Part shown: piece by piece, positions 54,426 to 61,911 of the stretch | Numbering within the stretch: the first letter of the stretch is position 1 | Layout of the letters: each line of letters opens with the position of its first letter | Source: Adlercreutzia caecimuris B7 | Lineage (GTDB): Bacteria > Actinomycetota > Coriobacteriia > Coriobacteriales > Eggerthellaceae | Assembly (NCBI RefSeq): GCF_000403355.2 | Contig: NZ_KE159646.1 | Coordinates: forward strand, 328,424-392,423 | Direction of reading: 5' to 3' | Length of the DNA: 64,000 bases | Translations under genes and position numbers: made by a program | The notes under the pieces: generated by a model | Databases searched by the model: none | Told to the model about the DNA's origin: nothing | The model's input: only the letters and a program-made list of their open reading frames with translations

Positions 54426-54534
54426 GAGACGCGGGATACTCCAATTCGCTCGGACAGTCCTCGCTCGGCGGAACAGTCCACTGGACTGTTCCGAACGCTT
54501 GCGGAACTCGCTCGGCTGGAGCATCCCGCGCCTC
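54426..54534 (-). repeat. Foldback element, copy 7
   Basis: Outer arms 54426-54443 and 54517-54534 pair at 16 of 18. The inner stem GGAACAGTCC/GGACTGTTCC is perfect. One core base is added (GCTTGCGG in place of GCTGCGG). It lies 24 bases after recG and 46 before rsmD. Confidence 0.9.
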
Positions 54535-54580
54535 CTCTACGCACTGCCACGATTGAGATGAGAGTGAAAGGAGCGCGGCT

Positions 54581-55174
54581 ATGCGCATCATTGCCGGAGA
54601 GTTCCGCGGACGGAGGCTCGACGCCCCGAAGGGCGACGGCACCCGCCCCACCACCGATCGGGTGCGGGAGTCGCTCATGAGCGCCATCCATTCGGCGCGC
54701 GGAGGTTTCGCCGGCGCCCGGGTGCTCGACGCCTTCGCGGGCTCGGGGACGCTTGGCATGGAGGCGCTCTCGCGCGGGGCCGTCTCGGCGGTGTTCTGCG
54801 AGCGAGACCGCGGTGCCGCGGACGTTATCGAGCGGAATATGCGCACGTTGGGCCTCAACCGCGACACAGCCCGGCTTATGCGGGGCGACGTGCTCAAGCG
54901 GTTGCCGGCGCCGATGGCAGGGGCCCCCTTCGATCTGGTGTTCCTCGACCCGCCCTACGCCCTTGGGGCCGCCGAGGTGTTCGGCCTTCTCGGGCGGCTC
55001 GATGCAGCGGGCTCGCTTGCGGGGGACGTGCTGGCAAGCTACGAGCACGACGGCGCCCATGACGCGGCCGTGGAGGCGCTGGCCGTCGAGTGGGGCTGGG
55101 ATATCGTCTCGCACCGCCGTTTCGGCGACACGGCCGTCGACTTTCTGGAGCGCAGCGTCCAAGATGACGGCTAG
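54581..55174 (+). CDS. rsmD: 16S rRNA (guanine-966-N2)-methyltransferase
   Basis: 197 residues. IIAGEFRGRRL at the start, TRPTTDRVRESLMSAI, the SAM site VLDAFAGSGTLGMEALSRGA, and the catalytic DLVFLDPPYALG. It methylates G966 of 16S rRNA in the small subunit. AAAGGAGC precedes the ATG. coaD often follows in other genomes but is not here. Confidence 0.93.
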   Translation: MRIIAGEFRGRRLDAPKGDGTRPTTDRVRESLMSAIHSARGGFAGARVLDAFAGSGTLGMEALSRGAVSAVFCERDRGAADVIERNMRTLGLNRDTARLMRGDVLKRLPAPMAGAPFDLVFLDPPYALGAAEVFGLLGRLDAAGSLAGDVLASYEHDGAHDAAVEALAVEWGWDIVSHRRFGDTAVDFLERSVQDDG

Positions 55175-55238
55175 GTTTCACCTCATGGAGCGTTTGTGCA
55201 CGGTGTAGCCGTTGTATTACATAGCTTTTCCATCATGA

Positions 55239-55244
55239 TAGAAT
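55239..55244 (+). promoter_or_regulatory. -10 box before the coiled-coil gene
   Basis: TAGAAT about 90 bases before the ATG at 55334, in an AT-rich patch; the -35 is unclear. Confidence 0.4.
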
Positions 55245-55333
55245 AGAAAAACTCATCATGGATAGATTGCGTGCTGAGGCCCGCGGCCGGAAGGGCCCGG
55301 GCGGCGCGGTGCGATAGTCAGGAAGGAACAGCA

Positions 55334-55804
55334 ATGGACGAAACCGGAGTGTTGGGGCTGCTCGAGGAGCTCTCGATTCTTCTCGAGGACTCGAAGCCCG
55401 TCTTCGGCAAGAGTAACCTGCGCCAGGTGGACATCGCCGCTGCGTTCGACATCATGGACGAGATTCGCGACCTGTTCCCCGCCGAGTTCTCTCAGGCTCG
55501 CCAAATTGTGCGCGAGCGCCAGAGCCTTCTGGACGATGCCGAGGTGGAGGCCAATCGTATGATCGAGGACGCCCGTAGCCAGGCCATCACGATCGCCAGC
55601 GAGCAGGAGATCGTGCGCATCTCCCAGCAGCAGGCCGATACCATCCTGGCCGACGCCCGCGAGTTGGAGCGCCAGACGCGTGCCGGCGCCGAGGACTACG
55701 CCGACGAGGTGTTCGGGCACATCGAGCAGAGTCTCGACACGCTGCTGAACAACACGCGCCGCTGCCGCGACCGCCTGAACGCCACCTCGCTGAACGCGCG
55801 ATAG
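55334..55804 (+). CDS. Coiled-coil protein, SepIVA/DivIVA- or ATP-synthase-b-like
   Basis: 156 residues, almost wholly helical. A region of about residues 1-50 (LLEELSILLEDSKPVFGKSN) is followed by a long coiled coil (about 55-140) with periodic Glu, Arg and Ala residues. Proteins of this shape and size occur beside DUF177 genes in actinobacteria and have been linked to polar growth or septation factors; automatic tools often call them ATP synthase subunit b. Which is true here cannot be told. GGAAGGAA precedes the ATG. A terminator follows. Confidence 0.65.
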   Translation: MDETGVLGLLEELSILLEDSKPVFGKSNLRQVDIAAAFDIMDEIRDLFPAEFSQARQIVRERQSLLDDAEVEANRMIEDARSQAITIASEQEIVRISQQQADTILADARELERQTRAGAEDYADEVFGHIEQSLDTLLNNTRRCRDRLNATSLNAR

Positions 55805-55826
55805 GGCGAATCGGCACGAAGCTTCC

Positions 55827-55855
55827 GGGCGCGCCTTCGCAGGTGCGCCCTTTTT
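55827..55855 (+). terminator. Terminator after the coiled-coil gene
   Basis: Ten-pair stem GGGCGCGCCT/AGGTGCGCCC (one wobble), loop TCGC, then TTTTT. Confidence 0.85.
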
Positions 55856-55937
55856 GTTGGAATCGCCGGCATTCCTTAGATCCTGCGTGCCGGCGGACGA
55901 TTTCCGAGACCGCCGGAAAGAGAAAGAAGGTGCCGTC

Positions 55938-56486
55938 ATGACGAGAGAGAATATGACGACCGTAGCCGTTCCCGAGGAGCTGCTCGAGACCGCCGAGAGT
56001 CGGCATTTCGAGGGCGAGGCCGCCCTCGACGAGCTTGCGGCCGGCGCCGATGCCTACCGCTTCGCCGGGCCGGTGACCTGGTCGGTGGATGTGACGAATA
56101 CCGGAGGCGCCCTGTTGGTGATGGGCGACGCGAGGGCGGCCGCTCTTACGGCCTGCGCCCGCTGTCTGGAGGACGTGACCTACGAGCTGGAGGGCGATAT
56201 CGAGGGCTACTTCATCATCGGCGGCGAGGAGGGGACGGCTCCGGACGATCTGGAGGGCGACGAGTTCGAGTACCTGCCCGAGAACCGCGTCATCGATATG
56301 ACGCCCCTCATCGAGCAGGCGCTGCTGCTGGAGTTGCCCCTCGTGCCCCTGTGCGCCGACGACTGCAGAGGCATCTGCCCGCGCTGCGGAGCGAATCTGA
56401 ACGAGGGCCCCTGCTCCTGCGCCGAGGCGGCTCCTGCCGAGGACGGGCCCTTTGCCGCCCTGCGGAATTTGAAGCTGGAAGATTAG
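55938..56486 (+). CDS. DUF177/YceD family protein
   Basis: 182 residues. The DUF177 core includes ACARCLEDVTYELEGDIEGYF, with the Cys pair, and PLCADDCRGICPRCGANLNEGPC, with three more Cys, so metal binding is likely. The plant and E. coli relatives are tied to 23S rRNA accumulation. It usually sits directly before rpmF; here a ClC channel and a purine permease lie between them. The ATG at 55938 has AGAAGG before it and is preferred to upstream codons. Confidence 0.85.
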   Translation: MTRENMTTVAVPEELLETAESRHFEGEAALDELAAGADAYRFAGPVTWSVDVTNTGGALLVMGDARAAALTACARCLEDVTYELEGDIEGYFIIGGEEGTAPDDLEGDEFEYLPENRVIDMTPLIEQALLLELPLVPLCADDCRGICPRCGANLNEGPCSCAEAAPAEDGPFAALRNLKLED

Positions 56487-56620
56487 GCCGCGCTGCAGCT
56501 GGGGCAACGGATCGGTAACGAAGGTCGGCGGGGCGGAAACGCTTCACCGGCCTTTTTCGTGAGCGGGCCTTCCTTGCCCTACAGTGGATACGAGGAAGCG
56601 ACGCGGAGCGGAGGTGAGCG

Positions 56621-58054
56621 ATGGGCGTGTTGAACGGGCGGCAGGTGCTGCGCCACGGGATCTTCGCCGTGGCTATGGGCGCGGTGGGCGCTGCGGCGTC
56701 TATCGTGCTGTGCCTGGTCGCAGATGCTGCGTTCGGTCTGACCGAGCGCGCTCCCTGGCTGCTGTTCTGCTTGCCTTTGCTCGCTGCGGCAAGCCTCGCC
56801 CTGTACCGATGGCACGGCGTCGCCTTGAACACCACCACGCGCCTGGTGGCCCGATGCATTCGCAGCGACGAGCACCTCTCTGCTTGGCTCGCCCCCGATA
56901 TCCTCGCCGGCACTGCGCTGTCCCTGCTCGGCGGCGCCTCGGTGGGCAAGGAGGCGGGCGCGCTGCAGATGGGGGCCTCCTTGGGGCAGCTTGTGGGGCG
57001 TCCCTTCCGTCTGCGCTCGGTGTATCGTGCCGACGATGAGCGCGGGCGGGGGAGCGTCGGCATGAACGCCTACGCCGCGTCCATGGGCATGGCCTGCGCT
57101 TTCTCGGCGCTGTTCTTCGCGCCTTTGGGCTCGGCGGCCTTCGTGGTGGAGCTGACGGGGTATCGTCGAGAGGTGGTGCGGCACCTGCCGACGATCCTTT
57201 TGGGATGTGCCGTGGCCTGGGCGGTCGCGAGTGCGGTGGGCATCGGGGATGTGATTCCCCCCGTGGCGCTTCCCGGTCTTAGTTGGCCCGTCGTGGGCGA
57301 CTGCGTGCTGGTGGGGGCGGTGGCCGGCCTGGCCGGCGGTCTCTTCGGCGGCGCGATCGACCACGTGCAGCGCGTTACCGAGCACTTCCGCCGCAACTAC
57401 TATTTATGGGCTATCCTCGGTGCGGCCCTGTTTGTCGGGCTTGTGGTCCTTTGCGGCTGGCAGGCCTTCGAGGGCGCGGGGGGATCTCTACTCGCCGCCG
57501 CCCTGGATGGGAGGGCCGGTTCGTGGGACTTCGCCGTGAAGGCGCTGCTCACCGTCATCTGCCTGGGCTTCTGGCTGCGCGGTGGCGAGATCATGCCCAC
57601 GTTCACCATAGGGGCGCTTCTCGGGGCGAGCTGCACGGTCATGACAGGTGGAGATGCGGCCCTCTCGGCGGCGGCGGGGCTGGCGGCCTTCTTCTGTACT
57701 ATGAGCCGCTGCCCGCTGGCCGCCTTCCTCATGGCCTGCGAGATCTTCGGGTTCGCCGGCGCGCCCCTGTTCGCCTTGGCCGTGGGGACGGCCTACCTCG
57801 TCGGCCGCGGCGAGGGCTACTACGCCCTGGGGGCCACTTCCTTCGTGCGCGATCTGGCCCACCGGCACCGTGGCTCGCGTTCGGGGCATCCCGGCTCCGC
57901 CGCGCCCGTCGCCGTTACGTCCGACCGCGGGTCGCAGCCGACGGGGGAGGGCTGTGCCCGCGACATCGTCGACAAGATCGTGGACGCGAGCCGCTCCGAT
58001 GCGGCCGCGGTGGAGGACGAATTGGAAATGCGGAGCGATAAGGCGGCGAAGTAA
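56621..58054 (+). CDS. ClC-family chloride channel or H+/Cl- exchanger
   Basis: 477 residues with about ten membrane segments. ClC signature regions are GGASVGKEAGALQMGASLGQLVG (the GKEGP helix, here GKEAG) and GGEIMPTFTIGALLGA (the GxFxP helix, here altered). The GSGIP loop is not recognised in the usual form, so ion selectivity is uncertain. The last 60 residues are hydrophilic and cytoplasmic without CBS domains. GGAGGTGAGCG precedes the ATG. It is an insertion relative to the common DUF177-rpmF order. Confidence 0.82.
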   Translation: MGVLNGRQVLRHGIFAVAMGAVGAAASIVLCLVADAAFGLTERAPWLLFCLPLLAAASLALYRWHGVALNTTTRLVARCIRSDEHLSAWLAPDILAGTALSLLGGASVGKEAGALQMGASLGQLVGRPFRLRSVYRADDERGRGSVGMNAYAASMGMACAFSALFFAPLGSAAFVVELTGYRREVVRHLPTILLGCAVAWAVASAVGIGDVIPPVALPGLSWPVVGDCVLVGAVAGLAGGLFGGAIDHVQRVTEHFRRNYYLWAILGAALFVGLVVLCGWQAFEGAGGSLLAAALDGRAGSWDFAVKALLTVICLGFWLRGGEIMPTFTIGALLGASCTVMTGGDAALSAAAGLAAFFCTMSRCPLAAFLMACEIFGFAGAPLFALAVGTAYLVGRGEGYYALGATSFVRDLAHRHRGSRSGHPGSAAPVAVTSDRGSQPTGEGCARDIVDKIVDASRSDAAAVEDELEMRSDKAAK

Positions 58055-58096
58055 GGGTACAATGACTCCGTCATTTCTCGCTGAATAGGAGGCCCC

Positions 58097-59464
58097 ATGG
58101 AGCAGTTCTTCGAGCGCACCTTCAAGCTGAGGGAGCACGGCACCACGGTGAGAACGGAAGTGATGGCCGGCACCATCACCTTCCTGGCCATGGTGTACAT
58201 CCTCGCCGTCAACCCCTCCATTCTGGCTGCATCGGGCATGGAGCCCGGGGCAGTGTTCACGGCCACGGCCATCTCGGCGGCCTTCGGCACGCTGTTCATG
58301 GCCTTCTACGCCAACTACCCCATCGCCCTTGCCAGCGGCATGGGCCTGAATGCCTACTTTGCCTACTCGGTGTGCGTGCCCATGGCCGAGCAGGGCATCC
58401 AGGATCCCTGGACCATCGCGCTTACCGCCGTGCTCGTCGAGGGCGTCATCTTCATCCTGCTCACCCTGTGCAAGTTCCGCGAGGCGCTCGTGAACGACGT
58501 GCCGAAGAACCTGAAGACGGGCATTGCCGTGGGCATCGGCCTGTTCATTGCGCTGGTGGGCTTGGAGAACGCCGGTGTCGTGGTGGGCAATCCCTCCACG
58601 CTGATCGACCTGGGCTCGTTCGCCACCCCGCAGGTGGCGCTTTCCGTCATCGGCCTGGTGGGCGTGGCCGTCATGTACCACTACCGCGTGCCCGGCTATA
58701 TCCTGTGGGGCATCCTGGGCACCTGGGTGCTCGGCATCCTGGCGCAGCTGGCCGGATGGTACACGGTGGATGCCGCCGCCGGCGCCACCTCGCTCATTCC
58801 CGATTTCGCCAACGGCATCAATTTGCAGGCCCCCTATCTGTTCGCCTTCAACTTCGACTTCGCCTTGAGCCATCTGGTCGACTTCGCCGTCATCGTGTTC
58901 GCTTTCCTGTTCGTCGATTTGTTCGATACGGCCGGCACGCTCATCGGCGTGGCGAGCAAGGGCGGCCTGCTCGATAAGGAGGGCCGTCTGCCCCGGGCCA
59001 AGGAGGCGCTTATGGCCGACGCCGTAGGCACCGTGGTAGGCGCCTGCATGGGCACCTCCACCACCACGAGCTACGTGGAGAGCAGCGCCGGCGTGGCGGC
59101 GGGCGGCCGCACGGGCCTCACGGCCCTCGTGACCGGCATGCTGTTCATCGTGGCCCTCGTGTTCTCGCCGATCTTTTTGGCCATCCCGAGCTTTGCCACC
59201 ATGCCCGCGCTCGTGTGGGTGGGCCTGCTCATGATGTCCTCGGTCACCGAGATGGACTTCACGAAGGACGCGGCCGGCGCCGTCGGCGGCTTTTTGGCCA
59301 TCATCATGATGCCGTTCACCTACTCTATCGCCAACGGCATCATGTTCGGCATCTTGGCCTTCGTCATCGTGCGCATCGCCCAGGGTCGTGCCAAGGACGT
59401 CCACTGGGTCATGTGGGTGGCCGCCGCCCTGTTCCTGTTGCGCATCGTGACGCTGGTGATTTAG
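58097..59464 (+). CDS. NCS2-family purine permease (AzgA-like)
   Basis: 455 residues, 12-14 membrane segments. The AzgA-branch motifs are AGTITFLAMVYILAVNP near the start, ASGMGLNAYFAYSV, FLFVDLFDTAGTLIGVAS and the helix-breaking GTSTTTSYVESSAGVAAGGRTGL. It would import adenine, guanine or hypoxanthine with protons. AGGAGG lies about seven bases before the ATG. It follows the ClC gene after 42 bases. Confidence 0.9.
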   Translation: MEQFFERTFKLREHGTTVRTEVMAGTITFLAMVYILAVNPSILAASGMEPGAVFTATAISAAFGTLFMAFYANYPIALASGMGLNAYFAYSVCVPMAEQGIQDPWTIALTAVLVEGVIFILLTLCKFREALVNDVPKNLKTGIAVGIGLFIALVGLENAGVVVGNPSTLIDLGSFATPQVALSVIGLVGVAVMYHYRVPGYILWGILGTWVLGILAQLAGWYTVDAAAGATSLIPDFANGINLQAPYLFAFNFDFALSHLVDFAVIVFAFLFVDLFDTAGTLIGVASKGGLLDKEGRLPRAKEALMADAVGTVVGACMGTSTTTSYVESSAGVAAGGRTGLTALVTGMLFIVALVFSPIFLAIPSFATMPALVWVGLLMMSSVTEMDFTKDAAGAVGGFLAIIMMPFTYSIANGIMFGILAFVIVRIAQGRAKDVHWVMWVAAALFLLRIVTLVI

Positions 59465-59512
59465 GGAATTTGGAAAACCCGTGCCGTTGGCGAAATCGGG
59501 ATAGTTTCCCCC

Positions 59513-59541
59513 TTGCGACGGCGCTACGGGTTTGGTAGCAT
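59513..59541 (+). promoter_or_regulatory. Promoter of rpmF
   Basis: TTGCGA (59513-59518), 17-base spacer, TAGCAT (59536-59541). Confidence 0.65.
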
Positions 59542-59613
59542 ATCAGATCGTGCGTTTACACAAGAAGTTGTTGGCTGGCCTCTCTGTCGGCCAACTCTAG
59601 AAGGAGTAACGAG

Positions 59614-59793
59614 ATGGCAGTACCTAAGCGCAAAATGGGCCGTGCCCGCACCCATGCCCGTCGCAGCACCAACGACAAGATTTCGGCGCCCGCCCGTTCC
59701 GTGTGCCCGCAGTGCGGCGAAGTGAAGCTTCCCCACCGTGTATGCGGCAACTGCGGCTTCTATCGCGACCGCGAGGTCATCGAAGTCGATTAG
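59614..59793 (+). CDS. rpmF: 50S ribosomal protein L32
   Basis: 59 residues: MAVPKRKMGRARTHARRS start, then a CPQCGEVKLPHRVCGNCG zinc ribbon with four Cys. AAGGAG lies eight bases before the ATG. rpmF followed by plsX is a conserved pairing in bacteria. Its own promoter, and a hairpin after it, suggest partly separate control from plsX. Confidence 0.96.
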   Translation: MAVPKRKMGRARTHARRSTNDKISAPARSVCPQCGEVKLPHRVCGNCGFYRDREVIEVD

Positions 59794-59809
59794 TTCCAGC
59801 TGTTGACGG

Positions 59810-59840
59810 TCACGGAAGGCGCGCTCAACTCCTTCCGTGA
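59810..59840 (+). other. Hairpin after rpmF
   Basis: Perfect ten-pair stem TCACGGAAGG/CCTTCCGTGA with an 11-base loop and no T-run; possibly protects the rpmF mRNA end. Confidence 0.5.
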
Positions 59841-59874
59841 TGTCGGCAAAGCCTCCTCGCATGCCAAGCTTCGC

Positions 59875-59900
59875 AAGCCTGGTTTGCCAGGGGGCTTTTT
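59875..59900 (+). terminator. Weak terminator between rpmF and plsX
   Basis: AAGCCTGG pairs with CCAGG...CTT around a three-G bulge, followed by TTTTT. Confidence 0.5.
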
Positions 59901-59986
59901 GGCTATAGGCAGCGTGTCTCCGACCGTGTCCGCGTATGGCGCGGATAGGGCCGGAAACACCTTCTCACGGGCAAGGAGTAGTTTTC

Positions 59987-61039
59987 GTGGCTGAACCAGT
60001 AACTATCGCCGTCGACGCCATGGGCGGGGACTTCGGCCCCGATGTGGTGCTCGCCGGCGCGGCGCGGGCCCTTGCGGCCGATCCCGATCTGCATCTGGTG
60101 GTCGTAGGGCCGTCTGCGGTGGTGGAGCCCTTCGCCGCCGGCCATGACCGCGCGCGGGCCCAGGCGGCCAGCGAGGTCATCGAGATGGGCGAGCATCCGG
60201 CGGCGGCGGTGCGTGCTAAGAAGGACTCGTCCATCGTGGTGGGCTGCCGCCTCGTGAAGGAGGGCGCGGCCGATGGCTTCTTCTCGGCCGGTTCCACCGG
60301 CGCCTGCCTGGCCGCCGCCACGCTCGTAGTGGGTCGGGTGAAGGGCGTGAAGCGTCCGGCCTTGGGCCAGGTGCTCCCGGCCTACGCGCGCCCCTGCCTG
60401 CTCATCGATGTGGGGGCCAACGCCGACTGCAAGCCTGAGTATCTGGTGCAGTTCGCGCAGATGGGCATCGTGTACATGGAGGCCATCATGGGGGTGGAAA
60501 ACCCGCGGGTGGGACTTTTGAACATCGGCGCGGAAGACACCAAGGGCGACGAGTTCGCCCAGAAGGCCCACGGGCTTCTGGCAGCCTCGGTGCCGCAGTT
60601 TTCGGGCAACTGCGAGGGCGGCAACCTCATGGCGGGCGATTTCGACGTGGTGGTCTGCGACGGGTTCACCGGCAACGTGTGCCTGAAGACCATCGAGGGT
60701 ACCGCCAAGACCCTGTTCAAGTACGTGAAGGACGCGCTCATGTCCTCGCTGCCCTCGAAGCTGGGGGCCCTGCTCGTGAAGGGCGATCTGGCGCGCCTGA
60801 AGGGGAAGCTCTCGCCGGAGGCCTACGGCGGCACCCCGCTCCTGGGCGTGAAGGGCGCGGTTATCGTGGGCCACGGCTCCTCGAGTGAGACGGCCGTCGC
60901 CAACGGCATTGCCGTGGCGGCCACCACCGTACGGGCGAATGTGGCCGGCGTCATCGCCGATACCGTGGCACGCACGGCCAAGACGACCGGCGCCGCGCAG
61001 GCCCGGGAAGGGGAGGCCGCGGCCTCGGATGCCCGATGA
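59987..61039 (+). CDS. plsX: Phosphate acyltransferase PlsX
   Basis: 350 residues. IAVDAMGGDFGPD at the start, GFFSAGSTGACLAAATL, LLIDVGANADCKPEYL, GDFDVVVCDGFTGNVCLKTIEG and LLGVKGAVIVGHGSS, all family-typical. It converts acyl-ACP to acyl-phosphate for PlsY. The start is GTG with AAGGAG eight bases before it. Its last four bases overlap rnc (ATGA). Confidence 0.94.
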   Translation: MAEPVTIAVDAMGGDFGPDVVLAGAARALAADPDLHLVVVGPSAVVEPFAAGHDRARAQAASEVIEMGEHPAAAVRAKKDSSIVVGCRLVKEGAADGFFSAGSTGACLAAATLVVGRVKGVKRPALGQVLPAYARPCLLIDVGANADCKPEYLVQFAQMGIVYMEAIMGVENPRVGLLNIGAEDTKGDEFAQKAHGLLAASVPQFSGNCEGGNLMAGDFDVVVCDGFTGNVCLKTIEGTAKTLFKYVKDALMSSLPSKLGALLVKGDLARLKGKLSPEAYGGTPLLGVKGAVIVGHGSSSETAVANGIAVAATTVRANVAGVIADTVARTAKTTGAAQAREGEAAASDAR

Positions 61040-61905
61040 GCCTGACCGATGAACAGCGCGTGAAGCTCGACCGCGCTCAGGAGATTTTGGACTGGCGCTT
61101 CGAGAATACCCAGTACCTGCTTTCCGCCATCACGCATCCTTCGGCTACCGAGGGTCGTGCCGTGAAGTTTTCCTATGAGCGCCTCGAGTTCCTCGGAGAC
61201 TCCATTTTGGGGGCGCTTGTGGCCAACGAGGCCTTCCACCGCTTCCCCGATTTGGACGAGGGCGGTCTCACGCGCATCAAGGTGGCCCTCGTGTCGGGCG
61301 CCAGCTTGTCGGAGGTAGCCGAGAAGCTCGGGTTCGCCGACATCATCGTGTTCGGATCCTCCGAGACCGGCACCGGTCGACGTGGGCTGCATTCGGCGCT
61401 CGAGAACGTTTACGAGGCCGTGGTGGCCGCCCTGTACCTGGATGGCGGCGTGGAGGTGGCCGCCTCCTTCGTGGAGCGCACCCTCATCCCGAAGATGTCG
61501 CTGTCGCTGGCCCGCGAGCCCGAGAATCCCAAGAGCGCCTTGCAGGAGAAGCTGCAGGAGGGCGGCATCACGCCGACCTACAAGCTTGTAGAGACCCAGG
61601 GGCCGCCTCACGACCGCACCTTCGTCGCTCAGGTGTACGCCGGCGACAAGGGCCTTGCCCGCGGGGTGGGTCGCACGAAGAAGGAGGCCGAGAGCCAGGC
61701 GGCGAAGACCACCCTGGCGCGCCTGTCGGAGTTTTTCGGCATCGGCCTTTCCGACGAGCAGCAGGCCGAGAAGGCCGCAGAGAAGGCCGCTCGGGCCGAG
61801 GAGAAGGCGGCCACACGGGCCGCCAAGGCCGCCGAGCGCGAGGCTCAGGCCGCTGCCAAGGCCCAGGCTAAAGCCGAGCGTGCCGCCAAGAGGAAGCAGG
61901 ACTAG
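61036..61905 (+). CDS. rnc: Ribonuclease III with Lys/Ala-rich tail
   Basis: 289 residues; the usual length is near 225. The signature YERLEFLGDSILGALVANE holds the catalytic acidic residues, and ALENVYEAVVAALYLDGG the second set. A double-stranded-RNA-binding domain (about 155-232) follows. The last 50 residues are an Ala/Lys/Glu/Arg helix of the type EKAAEKAARAEEK, without known role. It processes rRNA and structured mRNA. The start overlaps plsX (ATGA), and smc follows after six bases. Confidence 0.94.
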   Translation: MSLTDEQRVKLDRAQEILDWRFENTQYLLSAITHPSATEGRAVKFSYERLEFLGDSILGALVANEAFHRFPDLDEGGLTRIKVALVSGASLSEVAEKLGFADIIVFGSSETGTGRRGLHSALENVYEAVVAALYLDGGVEVAASFVERTLIPKMSLSLAREPENPKSALQEKLQEGGITPTYKLVETQGPPHDRTFVAQVYAGDKGLARGVGRTKKEAESQAAKTTLARLSEFFGIGLSDEQQAEKAAEKAARAEEKAATRAAKAAEREAQAAAKAQAKAERAAKRKQD

Positions 61906-61911
61906 GCGCCC

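Noticed and set aside
15501-54534. Foldback elements as a CRISPR array or integron attC sites
   Set aside because: Copies are kilobases apart and there are no cas or integrase genes. attC sites would have conserved RYYYAAC/GTTRRRY ends, which are absent.
55271-55333. An earlier start for the coiled-coil protein
   Set aside because: The extra residues (LRPAAGRARAARC) are unlike the rest, while the ATG at 55334 has GGAAGGAA at the right distance.
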